From Cladocopium goreaui (Eukaryota; Sar; Dinophyceae; Suessiales; Symbiodiniaceae): 64,000 bases of DNA. Positions within the stretch are counted from its first letter, which is position 1, and the number at the start of each line of letters is the position of its first letter. A program made the position numbers and the translations under genes. The notes under the pieces are model-generated. The model searched no databases, was not told the origin of the DNA, and was given only the letters and a program-made list of their open reading frames with translations. Of the stretch, positions 24,510 to 37,900 are shown piece after piece. The stretch lies in assembly GCA_947184155.2 (NCBI GenBank), contig CAMXCT020002364.1:31450-95449 (forward strand). The letters are read 5' to 3'.

Positions 24510-24750
24510 CCGGGTTCTTCAAAAAAAACAGCCATCCACTTGAAACCGCAGAGATACCTTGCTTACCCCCGCAACCCCCAACTTCAATGTTGTGATCGGA
24601 AGTGCCGAGCATTATCAACAGAAATGGCTGTTTTTTTTGAAGGCCGCCGGGCACAAAATTCAGAAGACAACATTGAATTGGGGGACGGGGGGGACATGAC
24701 CTCTATGGTGTGGTACTTCATGGGATGGCTGTTTTTTTTGAAGAACCCGG
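24510..24750. mobile_element. Miniature inverted-repeat transposon, copy 2
   Basis: A 241-bp copy of the 21988-22226 element in the same orientation, with the same terminal inverted repeats and flanking TA (24508-24509 and 24751-24752). It differs from copy 1 by a few substitutions and small homopolymer changes. The two copies bracket the RCC1-like gene. Confidence 0.85.
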
Positions 24751-25049
24751 TATCTTGTGTGAAAGATTTGAAAGTGCTTTTAAAGGCCTCCAACATTTAC
24801 AATGAGCAGTCACACCACTACTGGTACAGTGTATACAGTGTACACACATGTTCGTTTCTCATCCTTTTTCTAGCCCCGACTGGAAACGCAAAGCAGCTTG
24901 GTCCCAGGACAGATCTTGGCCCTTTGCTTGGATTTTGAGGTCCTAAAAGGTCATAGTCATAGTTTAAACCGTTTCAATTTGGGGTCAAGATTCAAGGTCC
25001 CCGCTCACAAGCGCAACATCTTTCAACACATTTGGTTTGGATCGATGGG

Positions 25050-25877
25050 GGAGAACAAATCCTTGCGCCTCAAGGACTCCTTCAACGCTTTGGTTGCTGG
25101 ACGCGCAGCAGCGAAGTGCTTGCGCGCTTGCCTGGTTCCAGTTGTGGGTGAGATGAATGAAGAGCTTCTAGGCTCGTTGGGTAACTAAGCGGAAATCTGG
25201 ATGGATAAGCTGCATGATTGATCTTCAGCTAAGCTACCAGGGCACCTGCGATTGGGGGACTCAATGGGACCGAATGCAGCTACTTACAGATACTTACAGC
25301 ACCTGTGACGGTGTCACCTGGGGCCACGATGGGCCACGGATCCGCTGCCTGGATCTCATGACTGCCTGCAATCTCAGGGCCATATTGTAGCGCCTCAGCG
25401 CTTGGAAGGGCGCAAATGGTTGCAGTTTAAAGTTGATAAGATCGGGGGTCGGGGGTTGTGCCTTCTGGGGCATTTTCAAGGCCCTGGCGATGCGGCGAGC
25501 ACTGCTTCCAGCTGGTCCAAAACAGATGCCTGCTTGTGCATCAGATCCAACTTTAAAATAAACACAAGCCGCATTTGGATGGAATGATTCTGCAAGTTAG
25601 CTGTAAGCTGTCCTTGAGGAAGACTTTTGTCTTGCCCACTTGCATTCCGCCAGCATCCAACTTGAGTTTCTCCATAAGGTGTTTCACCAAGTCCTCAAGA
25701 GAAACATCACATACAAATACGTTAATGAACTCACAAGAACCATGATTTGCAGCCTTGAACTATATATATCATATAGATACAATATATTCATATAAATATA
25801 ATATATAACATAATATGTAATTATATATCATATCATATATATAGTTGTCAACCTGGGACGTGATGGTGATGATGGAA

Positions 25878-25913
<36 letters not shown>

Positions 25914-28900
25914 GTGCTGATGGTGATGAAGGAAATGATGGTGATAGTGATGATGGTGATGATGGTGCTGATGGTGCTGATGGTGATGATGGTGATGATG
26001 GTGATGATGGTGATGATGGTGATGATGGTGATGATGGTGATGATGGTGATGTTGTTCGGGAGGTCTCAAAGGTGAGCCGAGGGTCAGTGGCACTCAAAGT
26101 TTTGGTGTCAGCTGAAGCGATGCAACTATACCTGAAGCAAATTACTGACCGACTCTGTTAGGAGTGTGGTCTCACCTCTGGGAGTTTTTTCAGATCAAGC
26201 ACAGCACAACATGCTTGTATGTGAGGACAGTAGATACAGTAGGCCGCGCAAAGAATGAGTACCTGAACATGTTCATCCTTTTTCTCACAAGCAGCATGCA
26301 AGGCCTACTGTAGTGATAGATGTCCGCAATGAAGGCCAATGGCACCAGAGTGTTGAGAGCCGTTGGTTGTTTGCTGTGATATTTGGATATTTGGAATTCC
26401 TGGTATAACTTCCTTTCTGACTCGATCCAAGTAATCAGTAATCAGCGAATTTGCCCAGGCGCTGCCGGCGAACCGCTTGAACAGAACAGAAAGCATGCTT
26501 GTACAGGAAAACACCCAACCACGCCTTTTGAGGAAGTCATCAAAAGATGCTCTTGAAGCAAAGCCTTTTTGACGAATTTGAACCTCAAGAGTCACTTGAA
26601 CCATTGTTCAGCATCTCAACTTTACTGCAAAATTGCTATCAGGTTGCAGAAATCTGCATAAGGATGCAACAAATCATCAAATGTGTCACTTCCTGCAGTC
26701 GGAACTTGAGGCCAAGGCAGCCTCCAAAATACCGCTGAACAGCAGCTGTTCCAAGACCTGATGGGATATCAGTGAGGTGCTAAGATGGAAACACCGAAGG
26801 GACCACCAAGACGGACAAGTGATTGCGGTGGTGGTCAAACTCCAGACCACTCAAGACCTTGCTACGAATCCTTTTCCAGATTGCGCCAAAGAATTTCAGG
26901 GTCTGTGAGACTTCAGGAGAAATCTTCCAACAACCCCGCGTATAGTCCCCTGATTTTGATCCTGTTGACTGAATGTGTATACCTTGAATGGTTTGTGTGA
27001 AAGTCATGTTGAACCTGGCTCAAGTCCCGGGCCAAAGGAGAGTTAAACTTGTTTGGCACCTGCAGCAGCTTTCACCCTTCAACAGTTGCAAGCACCAGGT
27101 GTGGATCCTGCAGGATCCATCATGATCCATGGTGATCCACAGCATCCAATCGCCTTCTCTGTGTTGGGCTTGATGCATCGAACAAAGTGCGGATCTGAGA
27201 CGTCAATTTTGCCGATCAATTGTCGCAAAGACAAGCGAAACCTGAGCTGTTTGAACATGTTTGAACCGTTTGATTTATGATAATCATGTGAATCATGTGT
27301 GGTTTTGAGAGGAGGCTTCATAGACAGCCATTGGTGGCAAAACATCCAATTCCGTGTCACAGATGCCAAGGCAGCTCTGGTGAGTCAAGCAACTTCGCAG
27401 ATGTGGATTTGGGCTTTCTGCCACCACTTTTGCTCGCTTGGCTGGGCTGTACCTGCCAGCTATTCAATACGACATGCAAACATGTCTGGCGCAACACCGC
27501 TTCAAATCGGCGATGAAGTCATGGACTATATACAATTATATAAATACTCACCAGCGAGAACAGAAACGACTTGGAACATCTTGGAACATTATCTTGTGAC
27601 TGAAGCACTTTTCAGAAACGGTGACGTCTGTCGTCAGACTTGCAGCCTCGGAGTCTTTGCCCAATTCCTTCAACAGTTCCAGCCTGTGAACTTTGATGAA
27701 GGCTGACAACACGACTATCTCCACAAATCCAAAGGGAAATCCAAATGGCAAAGAACAATACTGCAAGACATGAGTGCCTGCCAGGAACAGCAGTTATGTA
27801 TTGTTATGTCTTCATCAAAGGTTTTTTGCCAACAAATCCAGATCTGCTGTAGGATCCCATTGTGGGAGGATGAAGGTAAAGCATATCCGGAAACGGACAG
27901 CATATGATAGCCCTATGGCAATATATTTAGCATATATATATATAATCATGTATATATATATATATCGATTTATAGCAATTTATAGCATCAGATTTTGCAC
28001 TGATTGACTTTTGTGACTGAGAACCTGGCGATGACGACGGGATCAACTTGATGAAGTCTTCGGGAGGTTTGTCGACATTCTTTTGGAGGAACCCTTCACA
28101 GTTGTACATGACCTTTGTGAAGTTGCATGGCTGAAAGGCTCTCACCCATCAAATACATCCAGCAGTTTGATTCAAAATCACAACTATCGCAAAATACCGC
28201 AAAGTTGATGGGATTGGGATGGATTGGGCTTTTAATTCTTCAACCCTATCTGACCACAGATTTCCTTCAAAACGAGACCCTCTAGCCAGATTGAGACACT
28301 AGAGACACCAGAGTTTGCCATGTTTTTTTTGTGTCGTCCCTCTGGGACCATAACCTCTCCAGCGAAGTGCCTCACCTTGGTGAACCCCATCAGGTCGGGT
28401 ATGTCGTTGCTTTCCCAGATTTCCCCAGGCTAAACAAGTTCCAATTCAGATCAATTCGGGTCAATTCGGATCACCCGGGCCAACTGGGAACCAAACTCCA
28501 AAGAGGAGCTTTCCACCCGTTTTTGGCTTCACAAGACGTGGATGTTGAGCCTGGCCTTGCGCTGCCAAGCTTTCAAGTGGATCGTGCTGTCTTAAGCAGT
28601 CAAAAAAGGTTCCTGTTTTGGGAGTGCTCTTGGGGTTCCAACATGTTCCTACCATGCTACAAGATCCACTTGCTTTGGAACCGTTTCTGTCTCATTGATT
28701 GGCACAATCTGCTATTCAACATAAATTCAAGAAGCGTTGGAGCTCCGGTAAAGAAACTATCCGTACATGTCGGCACTGTGTTCTTGATGGTTCTCAAGGA
28801 AGACTCGTCATACTCGTATCGAAGGAACAGATTCGTTTGTTGTATGCGGCCAGTAACATCACCAAAGGCCTGTCTTCACCTTGGATGCAAAGGACTCGTC

Positions 28901-31900
28901 CGACGCTTTGGGCATCACAACCTTGGTGAAGCGTTGGCTGGTCAGTCAAGTGTAGCTGCAAATCGAGCCACATCCTGCCAATTGCAAACGATGACAGTAT
29001 CAATTCTTGCCCCCCCACCCAAATCAACCCAAATTCCGAAGAGCTGCAGCTTGGCGAAGATAGAAGATATTGGATGAGTCATCAGGTCCACAAGTTAGAC
29101 CCCCTGCATAGGTCTAGAACTAAATCTCTTGGGCTCCTAACTTCCTCGTCGAGGACATCCAGAATGCCTGCACGGCCGTCCAAAAGCTGTAGAACCTGGC
29201 TGCGGGCTCAGATTACTGGCGTTGTATCCCACATGTGCGTTTGTGATGGAAACCCATCTTCATTGATTTGTGCACTGGATTTTGGGACAAACTTGACAGA
29301 AGTAGATCATGCGTGGATTTAACTTTCTACATGTACGGGGACCAAACCTGTGAGGGATTTAGGTCCTTTTTGGGGTAGCCCAGGCTTTATTGCCTGGTCT
29401 CAAAATCTGGCCTCTTTGTTGTCCACGAAGTTTACTTCGCAATCCAACGACAGACCTGTCAGAGACAAGGAACAGTAATTACTGGTCCCGTCCACCGAAC
29501 ATCACGAATTCAGTGTTTGACTCGGGGGAGAAGCTTTGCGGATATCCCAGCCTTCTTTTGCATAGTCTTCCAACTCAGAACGAAAGACCTTGTCGCAATG
29601 GCACAATCCATGTCACACTTCACCGACACCCTGCAAGTCATGCGTGAGCCAGTGCTTTCCAAGTTGCGAAATTGTTGAAGAACTGCTGCAGGTGTTCCTG
29701 TCAGGTTCTGTGAAGGCAATGGTTTCCTTGACCTGTGCTCTGTAAAGAAACTAAATGCAACTACAAGCAGCATTAGCCAGCTTTGTCCGGAACACATCGG
29801 AACACCACATCTCTGAAATTCATTTTCGAAGGGGTTCTCTGAGCTTTAACCACCAGTCCCCTTTGGCCACCAGAGGAACAAAGCTGGCGCCAGGCGCACG
29901 TTGCACAAGTTGATCAACAGCTGTTCCAAGGAGTTGTGCTCGAAACCTCCAGTCAATGATGGCACCAAAAGATTCAAACGTAGTCAACTGTTCCTAGTGT
30001 TCCTTGCAGGTTGCCAAGATTGTCTTTTGGTGATGCCCGTCAAATCCAAAACCCAGGCAAAAAACATTTTGTGATGATGTCCTTTTTGTATAGACAGCAA
30101 AGATCAGCAAAACCTTTTCTACGGTGCTTTCAAAAACACTAAGGAATGCACTCTCGAATCCAGCCTGGCCATGACATTCTTGCAAGTTGTGGCTGTTGCA
30201 ACGATGTTGTCCACGGTTTAAGACCCGTCTCAAACACAAGGTACTAAATCAACATGTGGTATTTTTACATTTTTTTTGTTTTTTGGTGACTCAGTACCGG
30301 GCAGTCTCAACCCCAAATCAGCCCAGTTTCGGATTGAAATGTGGATTCTTCAAGGGACATCAAGGGACTATATCTTCTTACCGTCTTTGTCAACAACAAG
30401 GCTGGCGCACGATATCCAGGATACCAAGGGCTTGGGTCTCGGAGGTCCTTGAGTCACGCCATTGGTGAGTATGAATGGTGCCACGTGGCCAAATTAGTGG
30501 CCCATGATTTATTTAGGGATGATATGATCTACCTACAATATAAAGGTGTTGATGTACGCTGCTAACAAGGGAGACAAAGGCTTGAGGTTTCCGAAATTGC
30601 GATCATAACCTACCAGAAATGAAGGCCTCATCCCTTGCATGGTATTCTCAAGGGTTTGATGCTCAAGTAGATAAAGTCTTGAAGTTCCTGTAGCATCCTA
30701 TGGCCAGTCCTAGCAAAGAGCATTTTGGGCCACCAAATGATGCAGGGAACGTTGCCCAATTATTCCGAGTCCTTGATTTACTGGAGGAATCCACCTGCAA
30801 CAAAACCCAGGGAGGAATGTACACATCCTTGAAGATAGATCAAAGTTCTCACGCCTCACAATTTCATGGATGGTTCACTTGCAAGAAAATTGCTTTGTAA
30901 ATCCTTGTAATCTTCAGCACAACTTGACCATCTTCAGGTCGTAAATCCCCGTGTGATAGCCTTGAGGGTCTGGTTTAACGATTCGACCGCCCAAACAAAG
31001 AGCTGCATATAGATGTACTTACCTCGGAAGCTGGGAAAAAAATGGTAAAACAGGGATGCTGGGACATCCCAGCGTTTATTGTTGGTTGTTATGGTTTTTA
31101 GGTTTATGTTCAATGTGTGTTCCTTGGTTTTGATGATTTACTGGGACATTGTTAGGGGTGGTTTAGGGTCTTAACTTTCACTGTTGATGTTTGGATTGAA
31201 TGGGGGTAGGATTTGTTTAGACTGTTGGGGTTTTGTGTTTGGATTGAGATTTCATATGCCTAACATTCCAGTTTCATCATCTCCATTTCTCACAACTTTC
31301 GGTTGTTCCTTTCCCTTCAGTTTGGTTTGATGCTTGATGCTTTCTTCGTGCCTTTTGACTTGATATTTGTTTATTATGCTTCCACACACGGGACATTCAG
31401 TTTTCAATTCATTAGTGTTTTTCTTTTCCTCTGTTGTTTGTTCCTTTTTTCTTTGATGATACTGTATGGCATACTGTCTTAATTTGTCCCTGTTTTTCTC
31501 TCTGTATCGTTGCTTTGCTTCTAAACAGTTTTTACACTGCTTACATTCATCTCTGTAATAGTTTAAGCAACTAATTCGACATCTTTGAACAACAGCTTGG
31601 TAGAATTTGAACCTGAACCTACACATAGAAACTCTGACCACCTCAACAATTATCCCCTTCATTCAATCCAAACATTATCACAACAACCTCAACAACACAT
31701 TTAGCAAGATAATCAAAAAGAAACAGTCAAACATTTCAAACTATAACGTGAAGAAAAAACAAAGCAACATCCCACCTGACCTTTAACCTGTCTAGTCCTA
31801 GCATCCCTGTTTTACCATTTTTTTCTGGGACATCGATCCACTTTCCAGTCCGAAAACTTTCCCAGTGGCAACCGGCATGTGAATGCGTGTCAATCTGCCG

Positions 31901-34900
31901 AGATTCTTAGGCACCCCAGGTGTAAGGACAGTTTTGCCATGTTTCTCCGATATTTTTTCCCAACATTTGTGGCTTTTGGACGGGCCAACTCGATCCAACT
32001 GCTGTTCCAAGCTGCTCAAGCTGTCGCGGGCTGCGTTGGCCTGCTCTCCGCGTTGAGGCGTTTCCACCAGGTCTTTGCCCACAGTGATCTTTCGGACCAG
32101 CATGCACTTCTTCAAATCCTCCGTGGGCGATGGCACACAGCATACATCAAAGCCGCTTGTGTGCTTGGTAAAGAAATGTAAACAATACATTTTTATCATG
32201 AATATAATACAATGTGTTTAATTTTTATTTTTTATTCTTTTTAATAATATATTATGCATTCGCGGTTCTCCGCAGCAGGTTTTCACAATGTAAGATCATA
32301 CGGTTGGATTCTGAGATTTGACTCGTTTTTCGATGTTTTTCGGACCCCGAAACACTCGAAATATGGGCACTCTACAACTCTCAGAAACTGGCCTCAATTT
32401 GCAAACCAAGCATGCGAGCTGCTTGCTGCACAGGCCTTTCGTCTTCAAACTTCACCCTTGGGTGCCACAGCATGGTGTCATATGCTGTCTCATCCATTGA
32501 TGGTTTTCTGGTGGTTCATGGTGGTTCATGGTGGTTCATGGTGGTTCATGGTGGTTCATGGTGGTTCATGGTGGTTCGGGCAATCCTGAGGCCACAGGCC
32601 CTTCATGGTGAGCCTCACTGGAGAACCGACCTTGGTCTATCTTGACCGATCCAAAGCAAAGGGGTTACTCGGTTACTTGGATGAAGACCTCGTTGGGAAG
32701 GGCAAGATCCCAAAGAATGGAGACAGCACCAGGTTCTTTACACATCTTTACACTGTATATCAATAATATACATAATATATATATATATATATTATTGATA
32801 CATGTATATAATACGTATCATATCTATCTCTGAAACGGAAATCCACCTCTGGGACTCAAACAATTTCCGAGCCACAGAACCTGAGGCCAAAAGTCACAGA
32901 ATATCTGAAAAAATCACGCGTCTCATGCATTCATTATGCATTCATTATGCATTCATTATGCATTCATTATGCATTCATTATGCATTCATTATGCATTAGT
33001 TATGCATTCATTATGCATTCATTATGCATTCATTATGCATTCATTATGCATTCATGATATTCATGATATTCATGTATTATGAGGATTGTGATGTGTCGAT
33101 TTCCTATGAACATGATCTAGGTATATCTAGGTAATGCTCTGAGAAAAGGCATCAGAATGTTCTGAGAACGGAGCAGCGGATAGGATTTGCCACATCTGAG
33201 CCTCCCAGCAAGAAGTCTATTGCACCAGCCAAATTGAGACGCAAAGCTGGAAACTGTTGTGTGGTTGGGGTTCTGAACTTTTATCATCGTTTATCAAACA
33301 TATTCAAAAATCATCAACTTTTGAAGTTGTTAAAACTCTCTTGATTCTCTTGATCTTGAGTGGGATGTGTTCAGACCACTGACGAACTGTTGCAACGTCC
33401 GCAGGACTCCGGTTGCCTGCGTGCTCTTACCGATGCCCAAGGCGTCCAGTGCCTGGCAATGTGATCTCCAAAACAATGGCAGTAGAAAAGGCTGGTGTCC
33501 ACACACACAAATGTGACTAGACTAGACTGTATCAATATTCCAAATACTTATAATATAGTGTGTATATATATATATGTGTGTGACATATTATCATCATATT
33601 TATATACATATGATTAATATATTTAACATATTTATCTATAACATAGCAATGTATTAGGCAAATTATGCACAGCATTACATTGTCATGGCATTGCAAGTAT
33701 GTTTCCCTCGCACCTCCTGCTCTGGAAATAAAATGCACAAGATCACATTGCTAGGATTGGGGCCTTCAAGCTTTCTGTTTTGGTGCCCCATTTTGCATAT
33801 GGGTGATTCTTCCTACTGCGTCCATCATATTGATTTTTACATATCTTTACCTTCTACAACTTGGACTTTGCCAAACACCTCCCGGGCCTCTTTTAATTCT
33901 TCAAAGGCTTGAAGGTCATCAATTCCAGGTACAGTCTCAGTTGAGCCAGTGGATGACCAGGATCCAGGATTTATTCGGCAACGGTGCAAACAAGCAGCCA
34001 GTTCGCCACAGCGTGTGTAAGCGTAGCCTGAGCACAGAAGATGATCGTTTTGTTCTGGCGATAAGGAAGTGGGCCGGGAGGGAATGACATGTCAATATCT
34101 ATTCCCAAAATGTCCAAATATGTCCAAATGAATGGACCAATGCTGCTTTTTTCAAGGAACATGGATGGTCCTGATCATATTTGCCAGTTTTAGGATCTGA
34201 GAAGCTTGACATGGATGCTGAAGCTCGCACTTTCTGGCCCCTCCAGTTCCAAATCCTTCAGCAATGGCCTAGGCAGGCAGCATGGCTGTTTGGAGTGGAG
34301 ATTTTATTCAGCACACCATCAACCCATCAACCAAGCTTCAAACAGTGATGTGCAACTGTCAACCTGCCCAAACAGTGAAGCTTCCATCTGAGTTCGTCGC
34401 GATTGTCTAGCCTCGCCCAAGAGCCGACTAAAGTCACAGGGATAATTCCGAAAGAACTTGCATCACACCAGCAGGGTTTATCTCAGATTCGTTTAACAAG
34501 TTTATAAAAATTGATCAGCCTGAAAATAAAAAATGAATGGTTTGTCCAAGAGTCTTGGAATTAAAGTCTGTAGATGGCATCTATGGCAGCTCAGGCTGAT
34601 TATCAGCTTCAACGAAAAACACGCCCAACAAGACCTGCAACAGCTGGAAGAAGATGTGATAAGATCGCTCGCCCTTGGCCACACTGCAAATGCGTGTGTC
34701 CTGGCGGCTAGGACCCTGTGGGAGGCTGAACATGGGGTCGAAACGTCCCAAGCGTCTTGAGGTGAAGCCACAAAGAAACCCAAAACAACACCACGACATA
34801 CCACGACCATGTAGAATGACTGCTGGAAACATATGGAAACATGGCCTCCAGCAAATATTGCTGCACTTCGCACCTTAGTAATGCAACAAATCAATGAGGA

Positions 34901-37900
34901 CGGGTCCCTTGAGTTTTGTGAGTGCAACAAGTGCACCGCAGTCGGTCAAGCTCTGAGGACATCACCCTACCAGTCGGCCATCCTGCGTGTGGAAATTCAG
35001 CCACTTGACAAACCTGCAACCAGGAAGCTCTAAATGGACTAAATGGAGAGAAACACAGGTTTTTTTCAGGCATGAACTGCTATCCATCACCTCAACACCT
35101 TGGCACCCGGCACAAGCTGTCGGAGAAATTTCATAAAATTGAATAATGTTGACATAGCTTGCAAATTCCTTGCGTACCCCCGCGGAACCAGGCTTCCAGC
35201 CTCGAGGAGTTGTTGTTGCGGACTGTCATGGCCTTGGTAGCAACTTGGATGATTTTATGCATAGTGATCAATCCCCCAGAAATGGATAGAAATGGTAGCG
35301 TACGTGGCCTTTCACAATCATTGTTATTGGATGTTATTGGCCTGCTGGATTTCAACATATTTCAACTGTCCTTCATCCGTGCGCCGACACGAGCAAGTTG
35401 GCGTGAGTGCAAACAAACGAAACAAATATCTAATCCGCCACCAAACCTTACACGTCCAAAAAAGTCAGCGCCACACGTTGCCAAAGGCCTCCATGATAGG
35501 ATTCGTCCGCAGCACCTGCAAGCAACAAGTTTGCCTGGGAAACAAGTGACCATGTCTGAATTGGTTCGTTTGGAAAAAGATAGGAAAAAGACCTTTCGCA
35601 TCGCAAGAAATCAAGAATGACGAAGAAGGCGCAAATCAATGCAATTTAATTGCAACTTATATAACTTATATAACTTATATAACTTATATAACTTATATAA
35701 CTTATATAACTTATATAACTTATATAACTTATATAACTTATATATAACTTATATAACTTATATATAATATATTCTCTCAGCTGATGATCGTGGATATAGT
35801 AGTTCAGTCATTCTCCAAGTTTCCCACCATCTACTGACTCTATCAATCAGGCAAGGCCACAGCCATTCTTGGCACCTTCTCCTCGAAACTTTGGGTTTGC
35901 CTTGGCTCGCCAGGCACCAGTACATAGTTGCCTTGAAGTCCTGGAAAGTCGCCATAAGTCGCTTTGAGCCTTCAACATCGCTTCATGAAGTTGGCAGTAC
36001 CACTAAGTCTCAAGCTCTTGGCTGTCGCTTTTGGTGGCCTTTCACAATGCCAGGAAAATTCACAAGTTGGGATAGTGCCACCAGATTTCACGAACGCCAC
36101 CCTCTGTGTTCACAGCCAGGTTTCATACATACCAGATTTAGATAAGCTGTTCAGAACTACATGTCTAGTAGTTTCTTCTCGATACACAAATCAGGACTGG
36201 AGAGGTAAAGTACCCCAAACATCCCAAACATCCCAAACCCGTAAACTGGCAATTGTATGCAATTGTTAGTCTAGTACATGTTGCAGTCCATTTTTGGACA
36301 AACCCATCTACCATCCACATCCACCATGTTTTCAACAGCCAGCCGTATAGCCTCTGCTATGAAGGACATGATGAGTTTGGCTGATTCTGTCTTACCAGCT
36401 CCTGACCTTGGTCCAGAAAATGGGTGCAGAGATGTTCGTTTTCCAGTAAAAAAAACAGGAAGGACAAACCGTCAAAGCATCACTGGGAGGCAAACCAATC
36501 AAATTATTTTTGCATCATGTTTTTGCCAGCGGGGGGAAAACCGCGCCAACGTTTTAACCGTTTTTGAAAACACACAGATTTTATCCGTAGCATGCACATC
36601 TTACGTTACGTCACTGGGTTGGGTTGGTGGGGGATGTTAACGTTCACGTTAACTTGCGTCACATGCACATCTTAGGTTACGTCACTGGGTTGGGGGGTGG
36701 GGGATGTTAACGTTCACGTTAACTTGCGTCGCATGCACATCTTAGGTTACGTCATGGGTTGGGGGGGTGGGGGATGTTAACGTTCATGTGAACTTGCGTC
36801 ACATGCACATCTTACATTACGTCACTGGGTTGGGGGGGGTGGGGCATGTGTAATATTCATGTTAACTTGCGTCACATGACACTCTTACGTTACGTCACTG
36901 GGTTGGGGGGGTGGGAGATGTTAACGTTTCATGTTAACTTGCGTCACATGCACATCTTACGTTACGTCACTGGGTTGGGGGGGGTGGGGGCATGTTAACG
37001 TTCATGTTAACTTGCGTCACATGCACATCTTACGTTACGTCACTGGGTTGGGGGGGTGGGGCATGTTAACGTTCATGTTAACTTGCGTCACATGCACATC
37101 TTACGTTACGTCACTGGGTTGGGGGGGTGGGGCATGTTAAAACTTCAGTTAACTTGCGTCACATGCACATCTTCGTTACTCACTGGGTTGGGGGGGGTGG
37201 GGGAGGTTAACGTCACACATGCACATCTTACGTTACGTCACTGGGTTGGGGGGGTGGGGCATGTTAACGTTCATGTTAACTTGCGTCACATGCACATCTT
37301 ACGTTACGTCACTGGGTTGGGGGGGGGGGGCATGTTAACGTTCATGTTAACTTGCGTCACCACATCTTACGTTACGTCATGGTTATGTAACTTCATGTAA
37401 CTTGCGTCACATGCACATCTTAGGTTACGTCACTGGGTTGGGGGGGGGGGATGTTAACGTTCATGTGAACTTGCGTCACATGCACATCTTAGTTACGTCA
37501 CTGGGTTGGGGGGGTGGGGGATGTTAACGTTCATGTTAACTTGCGTCACATGCACATCTTACGTTACGTCACTGGGTTGGGGGGGGGGGGGATGTTAACG
37601 GGCGTCACATGCACATCTTACGGAAGTCACGGTTGGGGGTGGGGCATGTTCACGTTATGTGAACTTGCGTCACATGCACATCTTACTTTACGTCACTGGG
37701 TTGGGGGGTGGGGCATGTTAACGTTCATGTTAACTTGCGTCACATGCGCATCTTACGTTACGTCACTGGGTTGGAGGGGTGGGGGATGTTAACATTCATG
37801 TTAACTTGCGTCACATGCACATCTTACGTTACGTCACTGGGTTGGGGGGGTGGGGCATGTTAACGTTCATGTTAACTTGCGTCACATGCACATCTTATGT

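Noticed and set aside
25828-26097. Poly-His, poly-Met and Pro-Ser-Ser ORFs
   Set aside because: They are frame translations of the GAT/GGT microsatellite between two myosin exons.
28331-29077. A 248-codon plus-strand ORF
   Set aside because: It lies antisense to well-supported myosin exons at 28555 and 28921-28880 and has no domain of its own.
31925-31950. Minus-strand EKHGKT as a possible P-loop
   Set aside because: It lacks the Gly-rich pattern, and the true myosin P-loop is at 38296-36312.
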